Source of the DNA: Gemmatimonadota bacterium | GTDB lineage: Bacteria > Gemmatimonadota > Gemmatimonadetes > Gemmatimonadales > Gemmatimonadaceae | Assembly: GCA_021298835.1 (NCBI GenBank) | Contig: JAJTHG010000020.1 | Coordinates: forward strand, 1 to 46,973 | Length of the DNA stretch: 46,973 bases | Direction: 5' to 3' | Shown: piece after piece, positions 35,130-43,260 of the stretch | Position numbering within the stretch: the stretch's first letter is position 1 | Layout of the letters: every line of letters begins with the position of its first letter | The notes under the pieces: model-generated | Told to the model about the DNA's origin: nothing | Seen by the model: the letters and a program-made list of their open reading frames with translations, nothing else | Database searches by the model: none | Translations under genes and position numbers: made by a program

Positions 35130-36516
35130 GCTCCACCCGGATCGCCCGCCACTTGCCCTGGCGGAATCGCCACACGGACAGCGTCGCCCGCGTCACGTGC
35201 CCCGCGACGACCGCCAGCCAGATGCGCCACGCCTCGAGCCCCACCGTCGCCTCGAAGAGCGCGCACAGGCCGAGCGGCACGATGATCTGCGAGACGATCG
35301 AGATCGCCAGCGGGCTGCGCGTGTCGCCCGTGCCCTGCAGCGCCCCGGTGTAGCTGAGCGCGACGGTGACGAAGCACCCCGACACCGCGAGGTAGCGCAG
35401 CAGCGTCACCGCGATGCCGGCCGCCTGCGGGTCGGTCATGCCGAAGACGCCCAGCAGCAGCCGCGGCACGAGCACGAACGTCGCCCCGATCACGACCGCC
35501 ACGGTGAGCCCGATCCGCGCCGCCGCGCCCGCCGCCGCCGCCACCCGCTCGGGCTTCCCCGCCCCGAGGTTCTGCCCCGCCACCGTCGCCGCCGCCCCCA
35601 TGAGCCCCACCGACGACCAGGTGATGAACGAGAACAGCTCCACGTAGCCCACCGCCCAGGCGGCCTGCGCCTGCGCGCTCAGCGCGAGCCCGCCGATGAA
35701 GCGCAGCAGCAGCACGCCGGCGACGTTCATCGCCACGCCCTGCACGCCGGCCGGCAGGCCGAATCGGAACAGCTCGCGGATCACCGCGAGATCCGGCCTC
35801 CGGTGCGCGAGACCCGCGAACGACACGACCCATCCCCCGCGCCAGAGCTGCACGAGCGCGTACGTCGCGACGAGCGCACTCGCCAGGCAGGTGCCGATCG
35901 CCGCCCCCGCCGTGCCGAGCGCCGGGATCGGCCCGAGGCCGGGGATGAGCACGACGTTGAACGCGACGTTGAGCACCGTCATCGCGATGCCGAGCCGCAG
36001 CGGTGTCTGCGCATCCCCGGCCGCGCGCATCGCCCCGCCGAAGAGGAACTGCAGCATCAACCCGGCACTGCACACGAACATGATGCGGAGGAACGGCAGG
36101 GCCTCCGCCTTCACCGCCGCGGTCGCGTGCACGAGGTCGAGCAGCGCCGGCGAGAGCAGCCAGCCCACGGGGGCCAGCACGACGAGGCACAGGACGATCG
36201 TCGTGAGCAGCGCCTGATAGACGACCCGGTTCATCTGGCCCTGGTCCCCGGCGCCGGCGGCGCGAGCCGCGAGCACCGCCATACCGGTGAACAACGAGCC
36301 GACGAACGTCATCACCACCAGGAAGATCTGCCACGACACACCGATCCCGGCGTTGGCGGTGAAGCCGACGAAGTGGCCGACGAGCGCGTGGTCGATCACC
36401 CCCTGCAGCCCGGCGATCATGTTCTGCAGCATCGTCGGCCATGCGAGCTTGAAGACGGCGGCAGCGACTGGCCCGTCGACGATCGAGCGGTCGAGGGTCC
36501 TGGGGCGGGGCGGCAT
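35116..36516 (-). CDS. MATE-family efflux transporter
   Basis: A 466-residue, 12-span MATE exporter driven by proton or sodium gradients. Family signs: FKLAWPTMLQNMIAGLQGVIDHALVGHF in the first span, FGGAMRAAGDAQTPL after span 5, the mirrored FGLPAGVQGVAMNVAG at the start of the second half, and YTGALQGTGDTRSP after span 11. This doubled layout is the classical MATE arrangement. Substrate cannot be told. It overlaps the globin gene 3' end by 14 bp and diverges from rsmD. Confidence 0.9.
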   Translation of the reverse strand: MPPRPRTLDRSIVDGPVAAAVFKLAWPTMLQNMIAGLQGVIDHALVGHFVGFTANAGIGVSWQIFLVVMTFVGSLFTGMAVLAARAAGAGDQGQMNRVVYQALLTTIVLCLVVLAPVGWLLSPALLDLVHATAAVKAEALPFLRIMFVCSAGLMLQFLFGGAMRAAGDAQTPLRLGIAMTVLNVAFNVVLIPGLGPIPALGTAGAAIGTCLASALVATYALVQLWRGGWVVSFAGLAHRRPDLAVIRELFRFGLPAGVQGVAMNVAGVLLLRFIGGLALSAQAQAAWAVGYVELFSFITWSSVGLMGAAATVAGQNLGAGKPERVAAAAGAAARIGLTVAVVIGATFVLVPRLLLGVFGMTDPQAAGIAVTLLRYLAVSGCFVTVALSYTGALQGTGDTRSPLAISIVSQIIVPLGLCALFEATVGLEAWRIWLAVVAGHVTRATLSVWRFRQGKWRAIRVELSPG

Positions 36517-36611
36517 GTCGGAATGCTAGTGCCCGGACCGTCCGGCCGGTGGGCGCCGCGCGCGCACCAGCGCCTTGCCGCCGCGCCCCCCTCGCCGTTG
36601 CTTCTCCACCC

Positions 36612-37142
36612 ATGCGCATCGTGGCCGGCGCCTGGGCGGGACGCGACCTCCATTCGCCGCGCGACGCGCGCGTTCGCCCGACGGCCGAAGCCGTCCGCGC
36701 CCGCTGGCTCGACTGGCTGCATGCGGACCTGCAGGGCGCTCGCGTCCTCGACCTCTTCGCCGGCACCGGCGCCCTCGGCCTCGAGGCCCTGTCGCGGGGC
36801 GCGGCCACCGCCGACTTCGTCGAGACGCGGCCGTCCAGTCTGCACGCCCTGCGCGCGAACATCGGCGTCCTGCGCGTGAAGGCCCGTACCCGCGTCTTCG
36901 TCAAGGACGCCATCCACTTCGCCGATGCCCTCTCCGAGGGGCGCTACGGCGTCGCGTTCGCCGATCCGCCGTACGAATCCCGGCAGCTCGACTGGCTCGT
37001 GCGCATCTGGCAGGCGCGCGCCTTCGCCCCGGTGCTGGCCGTGGAGCACGCGCGCGGGCATGCCCTGCCGGTCGGGGGCGAGCGTCGCGACATGGACGAG
37101 AGCACGGCGATCACCGTCTTCCGCTCGGCCCGCCAGCCGTGA
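36612..37142 (+). CDS. rsmD: 16S rRNA (guanine966-N2)-methyltransferase RsmD
   Basis: A 176-residue SAM-dependent methyltransferase that modifies G966 of 16S rRNA. It opens MRIVAGAWAGRDL, then VRPTAEAVRARWLDWL (the RsmD-specific block), VLDLFAGTGALGLEALSRGA (SAM motif I), VETRPSSLHALRANI, and the catalytic ADPPYES (DPPY). ATG 36612 matches the family start. A ribosome housekeeping gene; it diverges from the MATE gene, with the sigma-factor gene 70 bp downstream. Confidence 0.9.
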   Translation: MRIVAGAWAGRDLHSPRDARVRPTAEAVRARWLDWLHADLQGARVLDLFAGTGALGLEALSRGAATADFVETRPSSLHALRANIGVLRVKARTRVFVKDAIHFADALSEGRYGVAFADPPYESRQLDWLVRIWQARAFAPVLAVEHARGHALPVGGERRDMDESTAITVFRSARQP

Positions 37143-37212
37143 TCGGGACCGCCGCCGCGCCTCCCGCTTTGGCGGAACCGTCCGCCCGGTCCCGGGCTAT
37201 CTTTCCCGACGC

Positions 37213-37806
37213 ATGAGCGTCAGCACGCCCCCGGACCCGCACGCGGTCGATGCCTTCGAGGCGGAGATGCTCCGGCATCTCCCCGACGTCGTCCGCTTCG
37301 CCCGCTCCCTCACCAAGGACCCGGCCGACGCCGACGACGTGGTACAGGAGACCTACCTGCGCGCCTTCCGCGCCCGGGAGACCTTCATCCCCGGCAGCGA
37401 CGGGCGCCGCTGGCTCTTCACGATCGCCCGCAACCACTTCCTGCGACGGCGGGAGCGCGAGGCGCGCATGGTGACGCTCGACGGCGAACCCGAGCTCGAC
37501 GCCGTGGCCACCGTGCAGGCACAGGCCGCGGCGAAGTCCGTCGGGGTGGACCCGCGACTCGAGCATCCCGACCTCGCGCCGGCCATCGCGAAGGCCATCG
37601 CCGAGCTCCCCGAGCCCTTCCGGCTCGTCGTCGCGCTCGTGGACGTGGCGGGACTCGATTACGCCGAGGCCGCCGAGCAGCTCGGCATCCCCGTCGGCAC
37701 CGTGCGCTCGCGCCTCTTCCGCGCCAGGCGCACGCTGCAGGAGCGGCTGCTCGACCACGCGCGCGACGCCGGTTTCCGCGTCGCGGTTCCGCAGGAGGCC
37801 CCGTGA
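37213..37806 (+). CDS. ECF-type sigma-70 factor
   Basis: A 197-residue ECF sigma factor. Region 2 is LPDVVRFARSLTKDPADADDVVQETYLRAFRA, followed by WLFTIARNHFLRRRERE. Region 4 is AIAELPEPFRLVVALVDVAGLDYAEAAEQLGIPVGTVRSRLFRARRTLQERL. The spacer between them is longer than usual. It directs polymerase to a stress or envelope regulon. The next gene, overlapping by four bases (GTGA), is its likely anti-sigma factor, so the pair is translationally coupled. Confidence 0.9.
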   Translation: MSVSTPPDPHAVDAFEAEMLRHLPDVVRFARSLTKDPADADDVVQETYLRAFRARETFIPGSDGRRWLFTIARNHFLRRREREARMVTLDGEPELDAVATVQAQAAAKSVGVDPRLEHPDLAPAIAKAIAELPEPFRLVVALVDVAGLDYAEAAEQLGIPVGTVRSRLFRARRTLQERLLDHARDAGFRVAVPQEAP

Positions 37807-38063
37807 CCGTGCACGTGCATGCCGAGTGCCTTGCCGTCGTCCGGGCGATGTACGACTACCTCGACGAGGAACTCACCGCCGAGCGCCTGGCCGAGATGCA
37901 GGGCCACCTCGCCGCGTGCGCGGGGTGCCGGGAGCACGTCGAGATGGCCCGCTGCTTCCTCGCCCGGCTCTCCGCCCTGCCGGTGGACGAACAGGACTGC
38001 GCCGCGCTGGCCGAGAGGGTGCGGGCGGCGCTCCGGCGCGAAGCCGGGCTGCCGCCGGCCTGA
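37803..38063 (+). CDS. Zinc-binding anti-sigma factor, RsrA-like
   Basis: An 86-residue soluble protein made almost only of the ZAS (zf-HC2) domain. The ligands line up as Cys9, His35, Cys39 and Cys42 (HLAACAGC), the RsrA/ChrR pattern; YDYLDEEL sits between the ligands as in RsrA. There is no membrane segment, so it acts in the cytoplasm. In RsrA, thiol oxidation releases zinc and frees the sigma factor; the same thiol-redox control is likely here but not proven. An extra Cys51 and Cys in DEQDCAAL are also present. GTG start overlaps the sigma gene. Confidence 0.85.
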   Translation: MTVHVHAECLAVVRAMYDYLDEELTAERLAEMQGHLAACAGCREHVEMARCFLARLSALPVDEQDCAALAERVRAALRREAGLPPA

Positions 38064-38114
38064 CAGGACGCTGAGAAAGCCGGTATTCCGCGGGCGCTTC
38101 GGTATGCCTCCCCG

Positions 38115-38450
38115 TCAGGCAGACAGGTCGAAACTGGACTGGAGCGGTGTGGCTGGCAGCGGCAGGAAGGTGAGCTGAGGTACGCCGCCGAGGCTGTCAT
38201 GGCGGCGCTCCATGTTGTAGGTCAGCAGCCAGCTCTTCGTCTCAGCCCCCGGGGCGCACCGTGGACGCGACGAGCTGATCAAGCACGGCCAGAAGCCCCA
38301 CCGCGGCCGCTGGGCGGCCACGGCGGTCCGCGCAGCGAGACCGCGGCGTCCTGTTCGGTCCGATCGGCTGGCGGCGTGTCGTCGGCCGCCCGCGAGAGGC
38401 CGGCAACGTGGCACGCGCGCACGACCGCCAGGCCGTGCGTCGTCACCAAG
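38115..38450 (-). pseudogene. IS3-family transposase OrfB relic (internal deletion and frameshift)
   Basis: The OrfB start is visible as VTTHGLAVVRACHVAGLSRAA, continuing DRTEQDAAVSLR in one frame. The next piece, QRPRWGFWPCLI, follows in another frame, and the protein then jumps straight to the OrfB end, TKSWLLTYNMERRHDSLGGVPQ. Most of the DDE catalytic core is missing, so the enzyme is dead. Confidence 0.75.
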
Positions 38451-38782
38451 GTCAGCGCCACCTGCCGCCTCGCGGGCGACCCTGCCGCTTTCGCGAGCGC
38501 ACGTCCTTGATGGCCGTGTTCTCGAGGGCCAACTCGGCGTACATCCGCTTCCGCTTGGCGTTCTCGGTCTCCCGCTCCTTCAGGTGCTTGAGCTCGGCAC
38601 CCGTGACGCCGCCGTACTTCTGCTTCCAAATGAAGCACGTGGCCCGGCTGTTGCCGTGCTTCCGAATCACCTCGGCCACGGGGAGTCCCCCCTCCCCGGC
38701 CTTCAGGATCTCCACGATCTGGGACGCGGCGAATATCGGCCGGCGCACAGCCCCTCCTGATGCACCGCGCCAGTCTGATTCA
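38128..38782 (-). mobile_element. IS3-family insertion sequence relic with recognisable ends
   Basis: The ends match as imperfect inverted repeats: ACTGGAGCGGTG at the low-coordinate end (38138-38149) and, on the opposite strand, ACTGGCGCGGTG at the other end (38763-38774). Outer bases to 38128 and 38782 are weaker matches. Between them lie an OrfA and a gutted OrfB, in total about 655 bp where a whole IS3 element has about 1.2-1.5 kb. No clear target-site duplication was seen. It cannot move by itself. Confidence 0.7.
38452..38748 (-). CDS. IS3-family transposase OrfA (DNA-binding part)
   Basis: A 98-residue OrfA: FAASQIVEILKAGEGGLPVAEVIRKHGNSRATCFIWKQKYGG is the helix-turn-helix, followed by a leucine-zipper-like stretch (ELKHLKERETENAKRKRMYAELALENTAIKD). 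Family substitutions such as CFIW for the usual FYxW suggest drift. The C-terminus (RQGRPRGGRWR) would normally lead into the frameshift toward OrfB, which is broken here. Confidence 0.8.
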   Translation of the reverse strand: MRRPIFAASQIVEILKAGEGGLPVAEVIRKHGNSRATCFIWKQKYGGVTGAELKHLKERETENAKRKRMYAELALENTAIKDVRSRKRQGRPRGGRWR

Positions 38783-38817
38783 CGATGTCTGCTGCGGGGG
38801 GAAGCTTGCGAATATGC

Positions 38818-38858
38818 GAGAACGCTGGCGTCACACGTGAGGGGACGCCAGCGTTCTC
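38818..38858. terminator. 15-bp perfect hairpin downstream of the low-GC lipoprotein gene
   Basis: GAGAACGCTGGCGTC (38818-38832) pairs exactly with GACGCCAGCGTTCTC (38844-38858) around an 11-nt loop. It begins 10 bp after the stop of the leftward lipoprotein gene, so it is the natural terminator of that gene, although no T run follows. It is the longest perfect inverted repeat noticed in the window. Confidence 0.65.
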
Positions 38859-38867
38859 CGCATCCTG

Positions 38868-39308
38868 TCAGGGGTCCAGAAAGAACCGATTCACTCGAAT
38901 ATCACCAGCTTTGATCATGGCATTGTCAATGTCCGTGTTCTTCACAGAAGGATGAGAAGAACTCTTTGCAGACGGAAAGACGGCCGAGAAGTTGTGCGCA
39001 TCCTTCATCATCAGTTGAATCCGGACCCGCAAGCCGACAGGCGATGATGGATATCCTGCGTACCCTTGTGTGAACTCAGGCAGAAACCGAAAACGACCAT
39101 CCGCATCGGTGAGACTCTCTTTGGTCACACCGTCTCCTATTGATGTGTATTTCACCTTGGCTCCGGCAATGGGTATGCCGGTTGACTCCTCGAGAAATCG
39201 TCCCTCGATCCCCGGCGCCGAGATCAGTCTGGTCCTGCAACTACTGGCGGTCAGCAGGATCAATGGAGCTAGCGAGGCAATCGCCAGTTGTCTGGTAAAC
39301 GGGTTCAT
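38868..39308 (-). CDS. Lipoprotein with carboxypeptidase-regulatory-like fold, low GC
   Basis: A 146-residue lipoprotein (MNPFTRQLAIASLAPLILLTASSC, lipobox TASSC). The mature part is a beta-sandwich of the carboxypeptidase-regulatory type: GIEGRFLEESTGIPIAGAKVKYTS, then ESLTDADGRFRFLPEF. The tail HPSVKNTDIDNAMIKAGDIRVNRFF is not recognised. Base composition is near half GC, clearly lower than every neighbour. It lies between two transposon relics. Both facts point to transfer from another genome. Function unknown; such domains decorate surface lipoproteins. Confidence 0.7.
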   Translation of the reverse strand: MNPFTRQLAIASLAPLILLTASSCRTRLISAPGIEGRFLEESTGIPIAGAKVKYTSIGDGVTKESLTDADGRFRFLPEFTQGYAGYPSSPVGLRVRIQLMMKDAHNFSAVFPSAKSSSHPSVKNTDIDNAMIKAGDIRVNRFFLDP

Positions 39309-39384
39309 GTCTGCCTCCGATGAAGGACTGATGCAGCTGTACTACCCTACTTGTCCGACGCTTGAGAGGTACGGCGTGACGGTA

Positions 39385-39589
39385 CCCAGTGGGGGGCGGT
39401 CGCGGCGGCGCGCTCCTCGCACTGCAGCCGGCGCTTTCACTCGTCGCACGACGGGCGGTCCATCGTCGGCTTCCGACCGGCGCTGGCCACGCTGCCGAGC
39501 GCTTCAGCGAGCTGCCGCACGCTCAGGCGCTGCCGCGCCAGCTTCGCCGCGGGATCCTGGGTTGCCATGCGCTCCGGTGTGCTTGCCAT
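39385..39589 (-). pseudogene. Transposase N-terminal relic with nonsense codon
   Basis: From ATG 39589 the frame reads AAKLARQRLSVRQLAEALGSV, then MDRPSCDE, stops at TGA (39437-39439), and then resumes KRRLQC. In intact transposases with this helix-turn-helix, the same block reads DRTSFYEWKRRFQ, so the TGA has replaced the Trp codon TGG. The C-terminal rest is missing. Confidence 0.6.
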
Positions 39590-39620
39590 ATGCTGACCCT
39601 GCATGGCTTGAGCTTGCAGG

Positions 39621-39684
39621 CCGGGGGCAGTGTCAAGCAAGATCCCCGATTGTACAGCTTGACTCCGCAACCGGGGGCAGTGTC
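39621..39684. repeat. 14-nt direct repeat between two transposase relics
   Basis: CCGGGGGCAGTGTC occurs at 39621-39634 and 39671-39684, 50 bp apart. It lies between the leftward relic (start 39589) and the rightward relic (from about 39690), the place where the elements' ends should be. It is probably old insertion-sequence terminal sequence. Confidence 0.6.
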
Positions 39685-39689
39685 CGACA

Positions 39690-40105
39690 AGCTCTCTGGT
39701 CGTACACCCCGAGCAGATCGTGCAGGCCCTCCCGCAGACCGAGAGCGGCGCGCCGGTGGCCGACATCTGCCGGAAGACAGGCGTCACGGAGGCCACCTGT
39801 TGCCGGCTCGAGCGCACGATCAGCCGGTATGTCTCCCGTCGGCCGCCCGACACGGCGATGCGGCGCCGCGAGCATGAGCTGGCGGCGGCCCGGCCGGCGT
39901 TCGGGCAGAACCGCCCGTACGTCCTGCTCCGGCGGGACGGGCTGAGCATCACTCGCTGGAAGACCGAGCGGCGGTACCGGAAAGATGAGCTCGCGCTCAA
40001 ACCCGGGCAGCGGTGCCGCTGCCGGACCGCCCAGCCGCGCAAAGGGCGGGCGGTGGTCACGGGGCCCAATCAACGGTGGGCGCTGGATGTCATGCACGAA
40101 CCCGG
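39690..40105 (+). pseudogene. IS3-family transposase relic, OrfA and OrfB parts fused
   Basis: The plus strand shows an OrfA start (HPEQIVQALPQTESGAPVADICRKTGVTEATCCRLE), then skips directly to OrfB (REHELAAARPAFGQNRPYVLLRRDGLSI, KTERRYRKDELAL, GPNQRWALDVMHE). The DDE domain is cut off after its first segment. It ends about 10 bp before the stop of the convergent S9 peptidase. Clearly inactive. Confidence 0.7.
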
Positions 40106-40116
40106 CCCTGTCGGCT

Positions 40117-43068
40117 TCAGGGGCGGCTGCCCGACGGCGCGGCAGACATCGGCGGTGCCGACGGTCCGAGCTGGTCCCGCCCCTTCTCGAGGTACGGGAT
40201 GCCGCGCACCATCCACGCCGGCGCCGGCTTTCCCTGCAGCTTGTGCGCGAAGAACTCGAGCATCTTGCGGTCGATGTCCTTCTGGTTGGCGCGCTTGGTC
40301 GGGTTGTGATCGTCGCCGTTGTAGACCACCATGTACGCCTCCTTCCGCAGGCGCCGCATCGCCACGTAGAACTCGATCCCCTGGTACCACGGCACCGCCC
40401 CGTCGGCGTCGTTCGCCATGAAGAGTACCGGCGTCCTGACGCGATCGAGCTTGAACAGCGGCGAGTTCTCGATGAATCGCTCGGGGTACTGCCACAGCGA
40501 GCCGGCGATGCGGCTCTGCCCCGCCTCGTACTGGAACGCGCGCGCCAGGCCGCTGCCCCAGCGGATGCCGCCGTACGCGGACGTCATGTTCACCACGGTG
40601 GCGTTCGGCACTGCGGCGGCGAACAGGTCGGTGACGGTGATGATGTACGCCGTCTGGTAGCCGCCCCAACTCTGGCCGGTGATGCCCAGCCGACGACGGT
40701 CCACGAAGCCGCGCTCGACCAGCGAGAGCACCCCGGGGATGATGGACTTCGCGGCGCTCGGCCCCGGGAAGCCGTCGGTGTACGCGATGTCCGGCATGAA
40801 GACGAGGTAGCCCTCGGCCGTGTACACCAGCGGGTTCACCACGTTGCGCCCGCTCGGCGAGACATAGGCGTGCAGCCCGTCGGAAAGCTGCTCGTAGAAG
40901 TACGTGACCATCGGGTACTGCCGCGACGGATCGAAGCCCTCCGGCTTGTACAGCAGTCCCTGAAGCGGCACGCCGTCCTGGCTCGTCCACGAGACCAGCT
41001 CGACGCTGCCGCGCGGGTACTCGCCCCCCTGCGGATTCGCGTTCGACGCCTGCACCAGCTGCCCGAGCGACGCCCCTGTCCAGAGATCGGGGTATTCGCG
41101 GTAGGTCTGCTGCGTCAGCACGTACTGGGTCGCCTTGCGCGCCTGCTGCAGGCCGTTGTAGGCGCGGTCGCCCCACACGAGGCGCTGCGGCGGCGTGGTG
41201 CCCGAAAAGGAATCGGTGAGATAGCCGCTCGCCTTCGTGGCGTTGTCGAAGCCGCGCAGCACCAGCGGCTGCGCCGGGTCGAGGAAGCGGTCGTCGGGAT
41301 CGAGGTCCACGACGCGATACGTCACGTTGGCGCGACGGCCGGCCGAGTCGGTGAGCGTGCGCGGGGCGGCGACCCCGGTCGGGTCGGCCTCCCAGACGTC
41401 GTACCGGTCGTACACCAGTACGCGGGCGTCGCCCGTCGTCCAGCCGCCCAGCCCGTACGGGGGCGGCGTGTCGGGATTGTCGAACGTCTCCTCGTCGAAG
41501 CGGACCCCGGGGATCCGCGCCGTCAGCGCGATCGTCCGCCGGGTCGCGACCTCATACGCCCGCCAGCCGTCCTGCCAGTAGGTCACGAACCGGCCGCCCG
41601 GCGAGAGCTGCGCGCCGAACTCGACCTTCTTCGCCACCGGGGTGCGGGCGCCCGTCCGCGGATCGAGCACGTACACATCGCTTCCGCCGTCGCCCCAGAA
41701 TTGCTCGATCGCGTACTGCACGGGATTCAGCGCGAGCACCGCCCGGGCGTCGTCGCTCACCTGCACCAGCGTCAGCGAGTCGCTCCCGAGCCGCACCACC
41801 TGGTTGCCCTGCGGGTGATACAGGGCCGTCCATGTTCGGTTGCGGTCCCGCGCCGCGTCCACCTTCTGCTGGGGCTGGATCCTGGTGTCGTTCCAGTGCC
41901 AGAGGTCGTACACCGCCTTGTCGGCGAGTGAATCGGCCGGCACGGAGTCGGGAATCACCGGCGCGAACGGGAACACCAGCGCCGCGCCGTTCCGCGTGAA
42001 CTCGAGCCGCCCGCGGTCGGCGATGCGCATCGTGTCGCCGCCGATCGCTGCCGCGACGACGCGTCGCGCCGGCGGCGGAGCGGCACCCCGCCCGCCACCG
42101 AGGGTCGCGTGGTAGAGCGCGTAGCGGGGCTTGGCCGCCGTGGAGTCGTCGCGGTCGGACACGAAGGCCACTTGCGTCCCCGCGCGATCGAACGCCAGCA
42201 GCTTGTAGTTGCCCTTGCCGGTGGCGAGCGCGGTCGTCGCGCCGGTGGCGAGCGTGCGCACCCATGCCCCGTCCTTCGTACCGTCGCTGCCGGACGTGGT
42301 GTAGCCGAGGTACTGCTCGGCCTCGTCGAACGCGAACGCCGTGACGTCGGCGATGCGCACCTCGGTGTCGTCGTCGAGGCGGCGCAGGACGAGGGTGGTG
42401 CCGGGCACCTTGCGCGGGCCGGCCGCAGAGGCGCCGTTCGGCTGGCCCGTCGCATTGGCCGGCGCGGCCGGCGCGGCCGGCGCGGCCGACGCGGCGGCGG
42501 AATCGGCCTCAAGCAGATAGGCGAGGTACCGGCCGCCGTCACGCGCGAGCTGGAACGACTTCACGCGCGGTACACGGGTCATGACGCCGTCTGCGGTGCG
42601 GACGACCACCAGCGACGCCTTCGGCGGGTCGGTCGGCCGCGGCCGTGCCTTGGCGGCCGCGTCGAAGTCGGCCCGCGGCGCGAACGCCAGGAACGCGGCA
42701 TGGCGCGAGTCGCCGGTGAAGCGGATCGGCGGCACCGAGAACGATGGGCTCGAATCGAGGCCCGCGGTGATCACCACCCGCAGATTCGGTCGCCCCGTCC
42801 ACCCGCGCGGGATCCGGTACTCGGCGGCGCCCTGCGTCGCGCGGATCCGCGCCTCGCCGTCGCCGAGCACGGGCGTCTGCGTGTAGGCGAGGTACCGGCC
42901 ATCGGGGGAGAGCGTCGCCCCCTGCACCGAGTTCCAGGTGTCGTACGTGTCCTGGGTGATCGGGCGCTTGGCTTGCGCCACCAGGCCGGCGGGGAGGCCG
43001 GCGAGGAGGCCGGCGAGGAGGCCGGCGAGGAACATCGCAGCCAACACGGAACGGAACGTACGGGGCAT
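40117..43068 (-). CDS. S9-family prolyl oligopeptidase-like peptidase, secreted
   Basis: A 983-residue peptidase from ATG 43068, with a signal peptide (MPRTFRSVLAAMFLAGLL onward to LVAQ). The N-terminal two-thirds is a beta-propeller (PDGRYLAYTQTPVLGDG, SPGGRFVTYWQDGW). The C-terminal alpha/beta hydrolase domain carries GQSWGG (Ser800), NDADGAVPW (Asp889) and GDDHNPTK (His921), a complete triad. It contains an Ala/Pro-rich low-complexity insert (about residues 195-215). Such enzymes cut dipeptides or short peptides in the periplasm. The frame is open further upstream, but those residues are shadow sequence. The 3' end abuts a transposase relic. Confidence 0.9.
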   Translation of the reverse strand: MPRTFRSVLAAMFLAGLLAGLLAGLPAGLVAQAKRPITQDTYDTWNSVQGATLSPDGRYLAYTQTPVLGDGEARIRATQGAAEYRIPRGWTGRPNLRVVITAGLDSSPSFSVPPIRFTGDSRHAAFLAFAPRADFDAAAKARPRPTDPPKASLVVVRTADGVMTRVPRVKSFQLARDGGRYLAYLLEADSAAASAAPAAPAAPANATGQPNGASAAGPRKVPGTTLVLRRLDDDTEVRIADVTAFAFDEAEQYLGYTTSGSDGTKDGAWVRTLATGATTALATGKGNYKLLAFDRAGTQVAFVSDRDDSTAAKPRYALYHATLGGGRGAAPPPARRVVAAAIGGDTMRIADRGRLEFTRNGAALVFPFAPVIPDSVPADSLADKAVYDLWHWNDTRIQPQQKVDAARDRNRTWTALYHPQGNQVVRLGSDSLTLVQVSDDARAVLALNPVQYAIEQFWGDGGSDVYVLDPRTGARTPVAKKVEFGAQLSPGGRFVTYWQDGWRAYEVATRRTIALTARIPGVRFDEETFDNPDTPPPYGLGGWTTGDARVLVYDRYDVWEADPTGVAAPRTLTDSAGRRANVTYRVVDLDPDDRFLDPAQPLVLRGFDNATKASGYLTDSFSGTTPPQRLVWGDRAYNGLQQARKATQYVLTQQTYREYPDLWTGASLGQLVQASNANPQGGEYPRGSVELVSWTSQDGVPLQGLLYKPEGFDPSRQYPMVTYFYEQLSDGLHAYVSPSGRNVVNPLVYTAEGYLVFMPDIAYTDGFPGPSAAKSIIPGVLSLVERGFVDRRRLGITGQSWGGYQTAYIITVTDLFAAAVPNATVVNMTSAYGGIRWGSGLARAFQYEAGQSRIAGSLWQYPERFIENSPLFKLDRVRTPVLFMANDADGAVPWYQGIEFYVAMRRLRKEAYMVVYNGDDHNPTKRANQKDIDRKMLEFFAHKLQGKPAPAWMVRGIPYLEKGRDQLGPSAPPMSAAPSGSRP
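42994..43029. repeat. Three 12-nt tandem repeats inside a signal peptide
   Basis: GAGGCCGGCGAG is repeated three times exactly. On the coding strand it gives LAGL-type repeats in the hydrophobic core of the S9 peptidase signal peptide. Because the unit is 12 bp, gain or loss would keep the frame and change core length by four residues. Confidence 0.85.
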
Positions 43069-43119
43069 GGTGCGAACGCGAGGGAAGAAGGACGACCGGT
43101 GCAGGTCACCGCGCCAGGA

Positions 43120-43185
43120 TCCGACGGCACGCCGACGGCAAGCCGACGGCAAGCCGACGGCAAGCCGACGGCAAGCCGACGGCAA
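43120..43185. repeat. 11-nt tandem repeat in a divergent promoter region
   Basis: GCCGACGGCAA occurs five times exactly (43131-43185), preceded by one imperfect copy (43120-43130). It lies between the S9 peptidase start (43068, leftward) and the permease start (43261, rightward). The unit is about one helical turn, so each copy would present the same DNA face. Confidence 0.9.
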
Positions 43186-43260
43186 GGCGATGAACAACGC
43201 GCGGCCCGACGCAGGGGTTGAGGCATCGCTGCCGGGAGCATCCGGCGATAGCATTGGCCG

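Noticed and set aside
43120..43185. Tandem repeats considered as a CRISPR array
   Set aside because: The units are 11 bp with no spacers, and no cas genes are near.
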